Shown: positions 1 through 11,300 of the stretch, in pieces
Layout of the letters: each line of letters starts with the position of its first letter
How positions within the stretch are numbered: the stretch's first letter is position 1
Assembly (NCBI RefSeq): GCF_910592395.1
Contig: NC_088321.1
Coordinates: 14,196,001-14,260,000 of the forward strand
Length of the DNA stretch: 64,000 bases
Direction: 5' to 3'
Source of the DNA: Lineus longissimus
Taxonomy: Eukaryota > Nemertea > Pilidiophora > Heteronemertea > Lineidae
Made by a program: the position numbers and the translations under genes
The notes under the pieces: generated by a model
Databases searched by the model: none
What the model saw: the letters and a program-made list of their open reading frames with translations, nothing else
What the model was told of the DNA's origin: nothing

Positions 1-1380
1 GGGGTTTCCACGGAGATTCGCACACAATGAGGTTATTATGTATCAAAGAAACATTTAAAGGATCAATTTGTATTCTAAACTGTCTTATCTTAGTTACCCC
101 ATCTGTTTTAGATGGCAGCAGTGGTATCTATGATTTGCCTTCTGTATCAAATAGTGTATCAGCTTTCTTTCACTTCTGTAAGATCGAAATAGAAATAATG
201 TAGTTTCTATGGCTTCAATTGTTCAAAAGTATTTAAAAACTTATTTGCCTCTTTAATGTAGTAAGGCTTTATCGGCATCAGACATGACCACCGTATCTAA
301 TTGATACACTTCATCATATTCATAATCTTTATTTCAAGGGTCCAAATAAATAGTAGTAGTTTCTATAGTTCAATGGTTCAAACGTATCCAAAACATGATT
401 TCGAAGTCGCAACCGTCTGATATCACAATTTGGATGCTCTTCCTCTGTGTCAACGCACTTCCTAAATGCAGCTTTTGCAACTTCAATATTTCAAACGTAA
501 CTACCCGTATCAAATAAACAGACCTCATCTGCCCTTGCTAAACTCACAATGCCGTACCCCAAAAGGACCGCAGCCAGAAACCTGTGCCATTGTTCAATAA
601 CTACCCTGCAGGGCTCCAACCGTCACAGACAAATCTGGCAAGGAATCCGGCACGCGTATGACCTCTTTGAACTTTACAAAAATGACGTACACACTCTCCA
701 TCAATGGAGGAAGGAATTCTTATGCACGCGCCCTCTGCTTGAACTTTGATGGGGCAGTTGGCACAGCCGATCCCGTGGAATAATCGCTGAGCCAAATTTG
801 GAACACTCGTGGTGGAGTTGTTATATCCAGTGGTTGACCGCTGATGATAGGAAGTTTTATGCGCCCACAACCGGGTGAAGTCCAAAGCCGGTTCCACTGA
901 TTTTAAATCTCAGCTGTCCCAAACCGAACCATTATTTAAACAGTGTAACAATGTAACAAGGGGATCACAGCCAAGCTATCATTGTGTTATCATAGTCAAA
1001 TAATACAATTGTGTTTCACTGTTAATAACATTTATCATCAAAGACGACAATGATATAGCTTGGGCCAGGTGGATCTCAAGGTCGAGGCCTCCCATTGAAG
1101 GTCGCAGAGGTCATTTTTGTGCCAAACATAGGTCCCAACACTTATTTGATAGTTCAGATGGTAAGGATGTTTCTGATAATTTCTGATTAAAATTTGCATT
1201 AAATTAAATTGCATCAGTAAGGTTATGAATATGCCAAAGTGATATTTCAGGGGTGGCAGTGATTTTGAATACCCGATAAAAGGTCAAAGAGGTCAATAGA
1301 AAATCCAAATATGGCTCAGACCTCTATGATAATTTCCGCGCTAGCAGAGGTGACATTTTGCTGACAAAGGTGAATTGATA
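1..1380. other. non-coding, no clear element
   Basis: AT-rich sequence without a convincing exon. A weak tandem resemblance of about 155 bp is visible (TAGTTTCTATGG near 200, TAGTTTCTATAG near 355). Between about 1078 and 1300 there are several AGGTC half-site-like words. The open frames at 549-749 (+) and 601-897 (-) overlap each other and resemble nothing I know. Confidence 0.4.
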
Positions 1381-1382
1381 GT

Positions 1383-1640
1383 TTAAGGGGGTATGCCATT
1401 TGTATTTGATTGTGGATGATCACTGCATATTACCCCCAAAGGGAAAGTTTCAAATTCGGCTAAACTTTAGAATCCCCGATCGGAAATGACGTAGTTTGAT
1501 CGCATTCAACTATAAATCCATTGAACAGTGGTGCTTGGTTAGTCAACCGATGACCTTTTTTTGGGGTGTGATCGGGGATTGTAAACTCGTTCCTCAAATT
1601 CAATCACAAATTTCAAATTGTTAACGAATGGCGTAGTCAA
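1383..1640. mobile_element. possible divergent TTAA-type MITE
   Basis: The left end reads TTAAGGGGGTATGCCATTTG, and the right end (about 1615-1640) ends in a stretch matching the right end of the better preserved element at 17831-18067 (AACGAATGGCGTA here, AACGAACGGCGTA there). The ends are roughly inverted (GCCATTTGT against GCCATTCGT). The right TTAA is not clear and the middle does not match the other copies, so it may be a relative or a chimera. Confidence 0.35.
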
Positions 1641-1742
1641 CTGTTGACCTTTTTCCATGTTGACAAATAAGCTGTCATTTACAATAGAACATAAGCTAAG
1701 CCAAAGCAGCGGCAAACACAGCTTCATTTAATCATCCTTAGC

Positions 1743-2600
1743 CGTGTCAGCTTCAGACCCTGCCACTTGACAATCACTCCACGATAGCTAAACACTCGCT
1801 CTGATAAGAGGCTCACATCGTTTGATCCGAGATTTGGTACATGAGCCAGAAGAAATACGATTTTGACCTGATCTACATTACTGACACCGACGCACTACTG
1901 ACACCGACGCACTTGACAACCGCTGTGATATTGCTTAATGCCCGATCCCATGCAAACACCATGTTAACCATTCCTCATTGAGGCTGATAAGGTCAAATCG
2001 ATGCTGGAAACATCAGTCGTCAAATGTAATGTCGTCTTCTTCATACATTACAGGGGGACTATAGGCATGAGCAGAGGGGCTAATTTGGCCATCTTCAGGT
2101 GACTAATATACACAGTAAGGGCCCTGGTCATGTCAGATTCAGCACTAAATATATTCCTCGTACAAGCGTTGATCATTTCGATATGCTGTGAGATGTGAGA
2201 GAACCCTATTGGCGACTTTGTGTAACTTTAACTCGGCTGGCTAGCTGCTGCCTATATTGTCCCTTTAACTGGATATACTCTGTGAGCTACAGACATCGAC
2301 ACACTTGACAGCCTCTCCGATATTGTGAAACGCTCGATCCAATGCATAAAACATGAAAACCATCCCTCCTTTTAGCAGGTCAGATACCCAGTCGAGTCGA
2401 CTGTAGAACTTTCAGCGGCTATACAGTTATATCGTAGGTCATCTTTTACAAACATAACCTGTTCTACTCCATGAGCTACAGACATCGACACACTTGACAG
2501 CCCCTCCGATATTGCTAAACGCTCGATCCAATGCATAAAACATGAAAAACATCGCTCATTTAGCCTGATCAGATACGCCGTCAAGTCGTCCCAAGAGACA
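1743..2600. repeat. tandem repeat of about 189 bp, split by a MITE
   Basis: The word GAGCTACAGACATCGACACA starts at 2284 and again at 2473 (offset 189), followed by well-matched sequence in both copies (CACTTGACAGCC, GCTCGATCCAATGCATAAAA). An older copy starts near 1900 (GACACCGACGCACTTGACAA) and a weaker one near 1750. The 1900 and 2292 starts are about 392 bp apart; removing the 217-bp element at 2051-2267 leaves about 175 bp, so the array was present before that element inserted. Confidence 0.75.
2051..2267 (+). mobile_element. MITE family 1, full copy
   Basis: About 217 bp with imperfect inverted ends: GGGGGACTATAGGCA on the left, and on the right the reverse complement of AAAGGGACAATATAGGCAGC. 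The interior shares CATCTTCAGGTGACTAATAT with the copy at 63866 and, in reverse, with 61017-61222. The right end also shares TTACACAAAGTCGC (reverse complement) with 61017-61222. It has no coding capacity. It interrupts the 189-bp tandem array. Confidence 0.7.
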
Positions 2601-2989
2601 GTGGATCTGTCATCTTGCGTATAAAGATGTCGGAGTGATATGACCTTGGGGCACGGTCAGTGTTATGCAGAAACAAATCAAGTTAATTTTAGAATATTGG
2701 GAATGCTCGATGGTTGATTTTATAGAGAGATCGTATTCACTGGAACTGATTATGGTACATGTATTGATTATTGTATTTCAAGGTCTTCTGGACATATGAA
2801 GTCAAGTTTAGAACATTACATGATGATTATAAATATTCTGTAGCTTTGTGTAACTAGAAATAATTTGATATTATCTTCTTTTAGAATTCATTGCTTTTTT
2901 AGGGAAAATGTGGCCAAGTTTATAATCCATTTTGTCATTAGTTGTATAAGGAGTTTTGATTAGAAAGACTGGCCTGACTGAGACCCATT

Positions 2990-3115
2990 TTTGGTGAAAT
3001 GGAGTGTTGTAGTATTGTTACAACTTCATTCATCGTGTCTAAAGTTCTCCTCTTTCTGTGTTTCATTTTTGGAACAAAATCAACAAAAATCAGAATGCCT
3101 TTTTCTGTGAAGTGG
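2990..3115 (+). repeat. dispersed repeat E, partial copy
   Basis: Shares the motif run AAAATCAGAATGCC...TTTCTGTGAA with copies at 32925-33090 and 42315-42475. A family of unknown origin; no ends or coding potential recognised. Confidence 0.45.
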
Positions 3116-3335
3116 AACATAGTAGTATTGACGCCACTTAAGACATTGTGTCTAATGTATTCTCCTCTTACTTTCTTTTCATGTGACCTTCATGATTGAC
3201 CTTCACATCTGCAGGTAAGTGAAAAATGTCCAAATCTAGACCTTGAGAGTTGAAGGTTGGTAATCTTGACCTTGACAGGGGAGGGGCAGATGGATGGTAT
3301 TCTGTCAATTAGGATGGTAACTAGTCCTCGGCCTA

Positions 3336-3485
3336 CTGATGTGGAACTCGCTTGACTCTTCAGTGCGTGAGAGTGGTTCTGTGGCCAGTTTCAAGAGAGG
3401 GCTGAAGACCCTGCTCTTTAAAGAGTACTTTTGTGAAAGCGCCTGTGAGCAGGACACTTGGAATTGGTGCTTTACGAGACACTAG
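3336..3485 (+). pseudogene. LINE reverse transcriptase C-terminal fragment
   Basis: One frame reads LMWNSLDSSVRESGSVASFK and continues with RGLKTLLFKEYF before a stop at 3483-3485. The pattern WNSLP-like, then a serine-rich stretch, then SFK..LKT.LF is the familiar C-terminal end of many CR1/Jockey-type non-LTR retrotransposon polyproteins. Nothing upstream continues the reverse transcriptase, so this is a 5'-truncated, dead copy. The same C-terminal pattern appears at 27306-27490. The exact clade cannot be fixed from so short a piece. Confidence 0.7.
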
Positions 3486-3574
3486 TTACTTTACTTTTGT
3501 TTAATTTAGCCCTGACCTGGCTGGTCCCTGGTTCAGAGGCCACCATGATCATCCAGTCTCAGTCTCCTGTTTGG

Positions 3575-3790
3575 TTGGTAAAGTGGTTCTACGGAGATCC
3601 TACCAACTCGTTACTAGGTTAAGTTAAGTGCATAAGTGAGGCAACCTAAATGTTAGAAGTTCTACTTGGGGATGAGATTGATGGACCTGGTCCCCTTCAA
3701 TGCAAAGTGGAGACTGATTTCAGGCGTTCGGAGCAGGACACAATTGGCTCATGGAGATCGAAGCCACTTGTGTGTTCAAGACATAACTCT
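3575..3790 (+). repeat. dispersed repeat B, copy 1
   Basis: Shared with 32297-32515: AAGTGGTTCTAC.GAGATC, then GTGCATA.GT.AGGCAA.CTAAA, then CTACTTGGGGATGAGATTGA, then GGCGTTC. It follows directly after the LINE fragment at 3336-3485 and may be that element's 3' untranslated part, or a SINE borrowing the same tail. Confidence 0.6.
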
Positions 3791-3869
3791 ACCAAAAGAA
3801 TAGTGCTTTACGGGTTGACCATTTGCACCTTCATTTTGGCTAGAACTTAAAATCAGAACTCCTTCAAAA

Positions 3870-4025
3870 TGAAGTGGATGCCCATTTAAAACCCTGGAGG
3901 CTGTTCACTGGAAAACATACAACAGATTCCCGCCCTTGAAATTGGCATTCACTACGTTTTGGAAGAGTTCTAGTTGCTTGAGGATTTCAAGTTCTAGACA
4001 AAATGGTGGTGCCTATGGTCAAATC
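3870..4025 (+). repeat. dispersed repeat C, copy 1
   Basis: Contains GAATTGGCATTCAC-like and GATTTCAAGTTCT words, also present in the same order at 27585-27690 and, more weakly, at 57690-57800. The three copies share AGCCxCCCAGGTTTT / CCCTGGAGG at the left and CAAAATGGTG / CAATATGGTG at the right. Origin unknown. Confidence 0.5.
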
Positions 4026-4212
4026 TTAGATAGGTCGGGTAGACCACAAATTGATGGTTCACATAACGACCGAAGGTAATGGGTCTGCGACCGAATCAAG
4101 TGCTCACAGCATAGCTCAGGCTACTTCCATTATTCCACAGGAATACTTGAGCAAATTCACCGGAAACATGGCATGTTTATGACAGCGGCCCAATCAGTTC
4201 TGACGGCCTGTC

Positions 4213-4320
4213 ACATAAAATGAATTAGGTATTGATTCTTGAGCAGCACATCTGAGTTTGTCTGAAAGGTTTCAGGATAGACCGGGTTAAAGTATGAAGT
4301 CGGATGACACCTATATCACA
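4213..4320 (+). mobile_element. SINE family 1, 3' part
   Basis: Matches in order the reverse complements of 7660-7930 and 14985-15150: GAGCAGC...TCTGAG, then CTGAAAGGTTTCAGGAT, then AAGTCGGATGACA near the end. The tRNA-like head is not recognisable in this copy. Confidence 0.65.
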
Positions 4321-4324
4321 GAAC

Positions 4325-6295
4325 ACTCATTGAAGCCGATCTAAGACATATTTCTTTCATCTTTTTCTCCACTGTATATTGCACCATGAGAACTGCCCGG
4401 TGTTCAGTACCATACTTCTTCCTCCTACTTTCGTTCTCCTATTCCCATTCTGGCCTTGCTAACTAGCGCTTTAAGTAGGACTCGATGCATTAGTAATGAG
4501 AGTATATCATTCTATAATGATTCATAGTAATGCTTCGGTTCAAGAGCAACGCGTTTGAGAGGGTGAGAGTTGCACGAAACGTATTGGCATTGTTTGGAAG
4601 AAAAGGTTGAAAAATTCTTAGAGTGGATATGAATATAAAGAAATCAACAATCATGCTAAGGTCAGAATAGACATGTCTGAGAGGTTTATGAGTGGAACGA
4701 AGTGCATTTGTGTGCAGGGCACAAAAGGAAGAAAATATTGGAAGTCTTGTCAAGTTTTTTGTAGAGTTTTGCACCCTACTTCACCAGGATGACAAATTCT
4801 GTGCAATTCAATACCAGCAGTATAGTTAATTAGAAGTAATCTTCATCAACCAATACTGCAGCAGTAGATGACAGTTGAAACGATGAGAATGAGCCAAGTG
4901 GGGCCAGGGCACACTCTTAAAATGACTTCAAGCCCGCTGTTACTTAGACGTGTTAGAGAAAAGAAATTACCATACATTTCGTTTTTTCTCCATATAGCCA
5001 TGATAAAGAGTCAGTTAATGTCCACCATAAACAATGCCATACACCTTGTTCATCACCGATTGTAACACCCAGCGCATACAAATGAGTGTTTCATTCTAAG
5101 TAATACACCATCTTGAAAGAAATTACCATATCTGTTTTATATTTGCTTTCTAGCTGCAATCGACAGACCATTACTTGTCTGTATTGTGAATGATACACCT
5201 TCTGCGGCCGCGTTTCATCTGAGTGTTGCAGACATTGCATACAAATGAACTACAGTTGTATGCGTTGTCGGGGTGGAGTGTTTGAGGAACAGATTGGTGC
5301 GAGATTATTGAGTTGTTCAGAGTGAAGTGGGGATGTTGACAGAAGGGAACGGCTTTTTGATGAGGATGGAATATCTTTGGCTCTTCCTGGGGTGGGGGTG
5401 AGGGTTTCTACACTGACAAGGAGGTTATCAGCCAGAACTTCGAGCAGAAGTAAAAGCCATACCATGCAATAATGGCCATCTCTTCAACTTTTTTTAACAA
5501 TTGCATAAGTAAGTCTGTGGCACATACAGCTGTTAATATTTGCTTAATCACTGTACTTCTTGCGTTTAGTTGCCAGGAAGAACAATCTCATTTGAACTTG
5601 CATGAAGAAATGTCTAATGATGACATTGGGGACTAACTGTGAAAATGTCACCATGTCATTCCAGTTCCTGCTACATCATTGCCTAGAAAAAACCGGATGA
5701 CATGTAACAACAAGCTGTTAAAATGGCACATCGACTGGCCAACTTCCTGAGTTGTCGTTGCCCAAGAAAAGCAGCTAATGCTTTCAATATCGTCCGGCTT
5801 TATCGACTATATGACTAAGTGTGAAATGCAATAACTTGACTAACAGGAGAACATTAGCACAAGTGGGTTGAAGTGTGCTGTGGGCATGGGGCTATGTCTG
5901 CCGGTAGCTGGGGAGAGCAATGTTATCCACCATAGCTGAAGGAAAGATTTGAAAAATGACAAGGGGAAGGAATATTCAAGAGTCTGTCAGATGAGACTGA
6001 AATATGAGGTCCCTTGTATCTGAGTGTCTATCCTAGGGCAAGTAAAAGATCCCACATAGATGGACAATAGCCTTAATGGCCTCCATACCTCCAGCAAAAA
6101 TACAATAGGGTTAAAAGGTCTTTATAATGAGGAGGAGGAAGAGGGGAAAGCATCAAGCTGGATTCAAATCTGCTACCGCCAGTCCTGACTATCACTGTTA
6201 ATCAATGTATACCATATTTGAAAACATAATTTAGTTAAGAGTATTTTGTTCATCTTCTCTTCGTTAGCTTGCTCCTGGACAAAGCGCCTTGACTT
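4325..6295. other. non-coding, no element recognised
   Basis: I see no exon or element boundary here. Open frames at 4490-4774 (-) and 5250-5465 (-) are not supported by any motif. A purine-rich word (GGAGGAGGAAGAGGGGAAAG) occurs near 6129. Confidence 0.35.
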
Positions 6296-6302
6296 ACATG
6301 AC

Positions 6303-6605
6303 TTAAACCCTGTTACTCCAAGTAGAGCATAGGTCGCCAACAAGATATTCCCACTTCCTCCTGTCCTCGGCTGTTCTCCAATTCGTCTCTATCATCCTAG
6401 CCTCGTGTTTTGTTTATCATCGCCATGAAGTCCTTGGCCAGCCTGGACGCCGTCTGCCTTGCGGATTCCACCTAAGTGCATGCCTTTGCGGATTCCACCT
6501 AAGTGCATGCCTGGTCATGTTGTCCCTAGTCTTTCTTAGGGTGTGGCCGAGCCAGTTTCACTTCCTCCGCATGACCAGCTCCTGGTTACCTCTCTTCCAC
6601 AAGTC
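6303..6605 (-). pseudogene. LINE C-terminal fragment with in-frame 27-bp duplication
   Basis: The - strand reads RRK*NWLGHTLRK, then DNMTRHALRWNPQ, then a repeat of RHALRWNPQ, then GRRRPGWPRTSWR, two stops, then NWRTAEDRRKWEYLV and LCSTWSNRV with a stop at 6303-6305. This is the typical C-terminal domain found downstream of the reverse transcriptase in many non-LTR retrotransposons (W.GH..R, then L.W.P.G.R.RGRP...W, then DR..W..L...LCS). A 27-bp tandem duplication (about 6457-6510 on the + strand) repeats nine residues in frame. At least three in-frame stops show the copy is dead. The matching tail at 21478-21590 is a second copy. Confidence 0.8.
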
Positions 6606-7259
6606 AGGACAAAGCGACATACTAGTAATCAGTCAATTCCATCTGTCTCTCATATCCCAGTGGCAATACACAACACTCACACTTGAGCGGGCTAATATCT
6701 GGACGTTATCGCTTAGAAATGGTAATGGCCATCTTGGGAAATAGCTGGGACCAGATGGTGTCCTGGATAAGTTATAACATCTCATTGACCATAGCTTCGA
6801 GTTTGGACTCCCGGCTTGGACGATGACTGATGTTGCTGAATAGCTGAACTTCGAATGCATTTAGAGGACTGTCCGTTGGTGTCTCTCGAGTTCAGTGACA
6901 AGGCCATGTAACCATTTGTTTTGCCCACCTGTGGTGACCATGAAGTTCGTGGGAGGGGGTAAATGGTACCACGTTCGCCCTATTTACTCCTTGGGGACCT
7001 GGGGAAAGTCAGGGGCCAAAAACTGTGCCATGTTGAAGTACTCGCATAGACCTTTAATTTGATACCCATGTTGACATGAATCATTGACATCAACTTCTTC
7101 TCAACAGTTGGCTGATGTGATGCTGTCCCAGCCTTGTTTTGCCTAATGGTGCATGAGAAATCTTGTATTAGGGGCAGTTTGGGGTTCCTCTCTGTTCACA
7201 ATGGAGAAGAAATAAATTTCATGCCCACCACGTGCCAAGTAATAACTAACCAGACTCAG

Positions 7260-7510
7260 CCAAATCTATTTCACCTAGAATAAGGTAACGAACCTTCGTC
7301 TCATATTATCACCGTCCCGCAACCCTAATCACCTAAATGGAATGTAGACCACGTTTGGGCCGCAAATTGCCACGTATCCCATAATTCCATTTCCGCGCCA
7401 TTCTTCCTTCCCTCATCAGAGCTAATTTCCACATTGGCGCGGCGGGTCATCCATCTTAAAAACTCGGCCGAATACCTCGAATTGAAGGTGGTTACGTAGA
7501 AAAAAGAGAC
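7260..7510. promoter_or_regulatory. CpG-bearing unique segment, possible regulatory element
   Basis: Unlike the surrounding repeats this stretch has many CpG dinucleotides (TTCCGCGCCA, GGCGCGGCGGGTC) and no match elsewhere in the window. Its appearance resembles conserved non-coding sequence, but no conservation could be tested. Confidence 0.2.
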
Positions 7511-7659
7511 TGCATGTGCTTCTTTCCGCGGTTTCCCATCCTGTTATTGGATTTTGGTTCAGACATTAGTAAAAGAAATGTTAGATTCTTAGCATTCTGT
7601 GGTGCTGCTGTCAATGTGAGTAGGGTGTGTAACACATGAGTTAAATATATTAGTTTATA

Positions 7660-7930
7660 GTCTGATTTCAACGACGGTAGAGGTTGTCATCCGACTTTAC
7701 ACTGTAACCCCAGTCAATCCTGAAACCTTTCAGTGGAACTCAGATTAGCTGCTCTATCAGCGCTATACAACCTTAGTATTTCTGACCGGTACCTATTTTA
7801 CACTTCTGGGTTGAGTATGCCAAGTTCCACTAGGAGACCTGCCTTGTGTGTCACGCTGGCTGTGGAGTTCAAACCAGCGACCTCTTGATCGCAATCTGAG
7901 AGTTCAAGCCACTAGATCACTGCGGCTCAA
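7660..7930 (-). mobile_element. tRNA-derived SINE, family 1, full copy
   Basis: On the - strand the head (from about 7928) reads GCAGTGATCTAGTGGCTTGA with a polymerase III A-box-like word and GGTTTGAACTCC as the B box about 35 bp later. The body then carries CTGAAAGGTTTCAGGAT and ends in AAGTCGGATGACAACC. The body is shared with copies at 4213-4320 (opposite strand) and 14985-15150 (same strand). Confidence 0.75.
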
Positions 7931-8408
7931 ACAAAATCAAACAAGTTTGATATCTATTGCATGTCTCAGTGATGACAAATTCTTCTAACAGACACCTGCG
8001 ATGATCTATGCAGATACGCAATTTTTTGTCTCATAGTAATATCCCATGATAAATGTCTTACATCGCTCTGATAAAAACACCTGTCTGCAGCCTTCTTGTG
8101 GGATCTGAACCTGTGTAATACTAACATTTGGTCGCATACAAAATGCCATGTCGTTTGCTACATCGTCTGTCCAAGACGTAGCAGCATACGCAATAAATAT
8201 CACACTTTTTATCCAGTTTCGTCAGCAAGTCAAATTAATATCAATAGCAACAAGTAACTCGTCTAACAAGATTTTGTTTTTCCGCTAGCGATCTCGCCCG
8301 AACGATTGTTTTCCGCCCGGCTGTGTTTTTACCGCCTTTTCAAGGACCGACATCAAGAACACTTGAATCTAGACACTGCGCAAAGTCACCTAAACCAATT
8401 AGGAAGCT

Positions 8409-8422
8409 GTTGCCATGACAAC
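8409..8422. promoter_or_regulatory. RFX X-box-like site
   Basis: GTTGCCATGACAAC fits the inverted half-site pattern of RFX transcription factors with mismatches in the right half. One of nine similar sites in the window. Confidence 0.3.
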
Positions 8423-8760
8423 CAGTGCAATTTGTCGTAAATGTTCGCCTGTGCAAACACCTTCATTGGCGATGCGTCGGGAGAGGGGTATTATGGGTAA
8501 TAACGGTAGCGGTTCATGATTATGGGACCCCAGGGATGGAGCTTGGATTTATTTTGTCAGGATTGTTGGTTATGGGTCGTGCGCAACACCTTCGGCGACC
8601 AAGGGGGCTGTAATTCTTTGGGAAAGTGACTCACCTTGACAGTTTATGGGTTCAAGACGATATATAATGATATATAGGAGTGATAAACTTTGGATATTAG
8701 ACACTTCTGACGTCAAGTCGTGGGTTGAAGGCAACTTATTTTGAGCTCCTTTGGTTCTCA

Positions 8761-9046
8761 TCCTGTTAAAGTGTAAACTGAATCCTGTTAAAGTGTAAGC
8801 TGAATCATATGATAGTGTAGACTACATCATGTGAAAGTGTAAACTGAATGACGTTAAAGTGTAAACTGAATCCTGTTAAAGTGTAAACTGAATCATGTGA
8901 TAGTGTAGACTACGTCATGTGAAAGTGTAAACTGAATGACGTTAAAGTGTAAACTGAATCCTGTTAAAGTGTAAACTGAATCGCCAGAAAGTGTAAACTG
9001 CATCATGTGAACGTGTAAACCGAATAATGTGAATGTGTATCGCTCT
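8761..9046. repeat. 22-bp minisatellite, 13 units
   Basis: Units start every 22 bp from 8761 (consensus TCCTGTTAAAGTGTAAACTG plus AA). Distinct variants recur in the same order: the four units 8805-8892 are repeated as 8893-8980, an 88-bp higher-order repeat with only a few differences. The last three units (from 8981) are more diverged. Confidence 0.95.
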
Positions 9047-10720
9047 GAGTCTCAGTTGAAGGGAGTGGTTGTCGGGATGTCGAAAAGCATGTTGCGCTTA
9101 CCCCACAAGAACCGGCTTGAAATGATGTCCTACTATTGTTGAAACTTGTTTTCGCAATGTTTTACGCAAGAACCCTTCTTCTTAAACATGTAAAAGAGTA
9201 AGTTGTAAATGTCGCCATTACATTTTAAAGAAATCAATTTATCGTGGGAAATTAATTGCATTCATAAAATTATTACAAAATTTACAATTCATTGATTGCG
9301 TTGGACATTAAATCAAAACTTTAAAAATCCTCAACTCTAAAAAATTTCAAAAGCAGTTTCTGATTTCGTTGTAGTTTCGCCAAGCAACACATCAATTTGA
9401 ATTAAAATGACTTTATCGTCGACTAATGACTCAAATAATAGAGAATTTGACATAAAATTTGATGCATTGCTCTCATGAAATGCGGATAAAATGTATAAGT
9501 TGTCACAAATGATTCTTATTCTCGACTTGTACGAATGACCTCTTATCTATACAATGTGATTTGAAAAATCAGAACAGTCTTTGATGGTGATGGGTATTGC
9601 GGCATTATCAGTCTCAATTTCAATGGCCTGATGAAACCTGGTCGAGGAATATTTCAATTTCTGCAGGATGTGAGGACCCAAGCCATTACACCGTCACTGC
9701 TCCGGTTATGGGTTATGAGTATCCAAGAGTTGACTACACTAACCTCCGACTACTGCTAATGAAATGGACTATAGAATCAACCATGAGATTTAATTACAGA
9801 CCAATTACAACAGAAGAGAGATTCTAGTGTCTCCATCTTTTATTCTCCACACGAACCAAGCTCAGGTTGCCGATTAATTACAGAAACATTGCCATGATTT
9901 ATTGGATTAAGACGAGACAATGAGATTTGTTCCTGGAGCCAGCATCGCCCAAACTGATTATCAGAGGTCAGATATCGTCCATCAGATTGTGAATTAGTTC
10001 AATTCAATTCAATGACGATTGTGAAGATTGTATTTGGACTTCTGACTTTGGCATCTATGAACTTTTAAAGTGTTGTGAATGTTCTTTTATAGGTTTTTGA
10101 GCTTTTGAAAACTCCTTTGGGATTTTTCAGCCTACGCAAATATGCACCCCTATAGATTTTTCATGGAAATGAAGAAAAAAACTTTCGAAAAATAGATCGG
10201 GGCCAACAACCTGATCCATGGTCATTGGTTTTGTAGTTTGGAACCCTGCCTCCCACCTCTGGAAGAGCCATTCCTTCAAAATACCCCTACCTTTCTCCAG
10301 TGGCTCAGTTTGTTAAGGATTTTTCAGCGTTTTTGTGGCACCCACCAAGCTAGTCAAATATGTTTTGAAATTGTAATTTAACGTCCTTCTCCCCATTCTT
10401 TCTTTTCATATTAAATTTTCATCTTCGACTAAGAAGGTAGGTGTGAAAATCATGCGCAAAATATTTTGTGATGCTTTCACAAAATTGAATTATCTTCCAA
10501 GGAGTTAAGTCAACATGATTGTCAATGCTACCATTGAAAACCTTGTTTCGTTACGTTCCCTATGAGTACCAGACATATTGAGTTGTGGATATTCAGATTT
10601 TTTGGTAAAAAATCTATTTCAAGTCTATGGGCCCTTGTCATCGCTTAGAACCGTATTTCGCAGATGTTCATAAGGCAACCCTGTCCCCATGGCTTTGCGT
10701 TCTGATGGTTGTCCAAATAA
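9047..10720. other. non-coding, AT-rich, no element recognised
   Basis: Largely AT-rich sequence without convincing exons. The open frame 9597-9827 (+) has no recognisable domain. Confidence 0.35.
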
Positions 10721-10724
10721 AATT

Positions 10725-10905
10725 GTTCCGGATGGCCAAAGTGGTTTAGGGGTTCATCTTGGAAATGAAAGGTTGAAGGTTTGATGGTCCACGGGTGGCT
10801 CGTTCTGATGCCGCCGGTTGGTTAACCACCAGCTAGTTAAGTATAGGGTAAAATATGTCTCCTCGCCTGGCGCCTGGCATCAAATTAGAGATAGAAGAAA
10901 AGAGC
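10725..10905 (+). mobile_element. tRNA-derived SINE, family 2, copy 1
   Basis: The head GGATGGCCAAAGTGGTTTAG holds an A-box-like word, and GGTTTGATGGTCC about 40 bp later is the B box. After a middle section the tail reads GTTAAGTATAGGGTA, then CCTCGCCTGGCGCCTGGCAT. The tail recurs at 28285-28470 with the same spacing to its tRNA-like head, which defines the family. Confidence 0.8.
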
Positions 10906-11039
10906 ATCTCATAAGCCGAATCTTATAAGAGAAATATGATGGGAGTTCCCCCTTAGACTGTGACGTTCAACGCCTTAGATGTTACACAACTGACCAGCAT
11001 CTAGTTCTACTTGCCCCTCAGAGATGGAACTGGTCCAGC

Positions 11040-11300
11040 TTCATCCACCCCCGCCGCAATATCGGATTAACGAATCTCGCCAATAAAGCATCTGAATGAG
11101 TCACATTGATTCCTCGGCGATGGGGTCCAGGTTTCCGTAGCAACCGGCTGGGTTATCGCGTCGATCGGGTGATTTAAGAGAAAAGTTCGATCTATTATTT
11201 CTAGATGATGAATTGCAGGCAGTAAACATAACGTTATGATGGATTCTGGCTTTTGTCAATAATTATATTGCGGATCGAAACCAGACGAATTCTGTAAGTT
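11040..11300. promoter_or_regulatory. CpG-bearing unique segment, possible regulatory element
   Basis: Unique in the window, with many CpGs (CCCGCCGC, GGGTTATCGCGTCGATCGGG), a CCGTAGCAACC X-box half and AT-rich homeodomain-type words (CAATAATTATATT). It stands out from repeats on both sides. No conservation data. Confidence 0.25.

Noticed and set aside
8761-9046. CRISPR array
   Set aside because: The units are contiguous 22-bp repeats without unique spacers, and the window is animal nuclear DNA with spliced exons.
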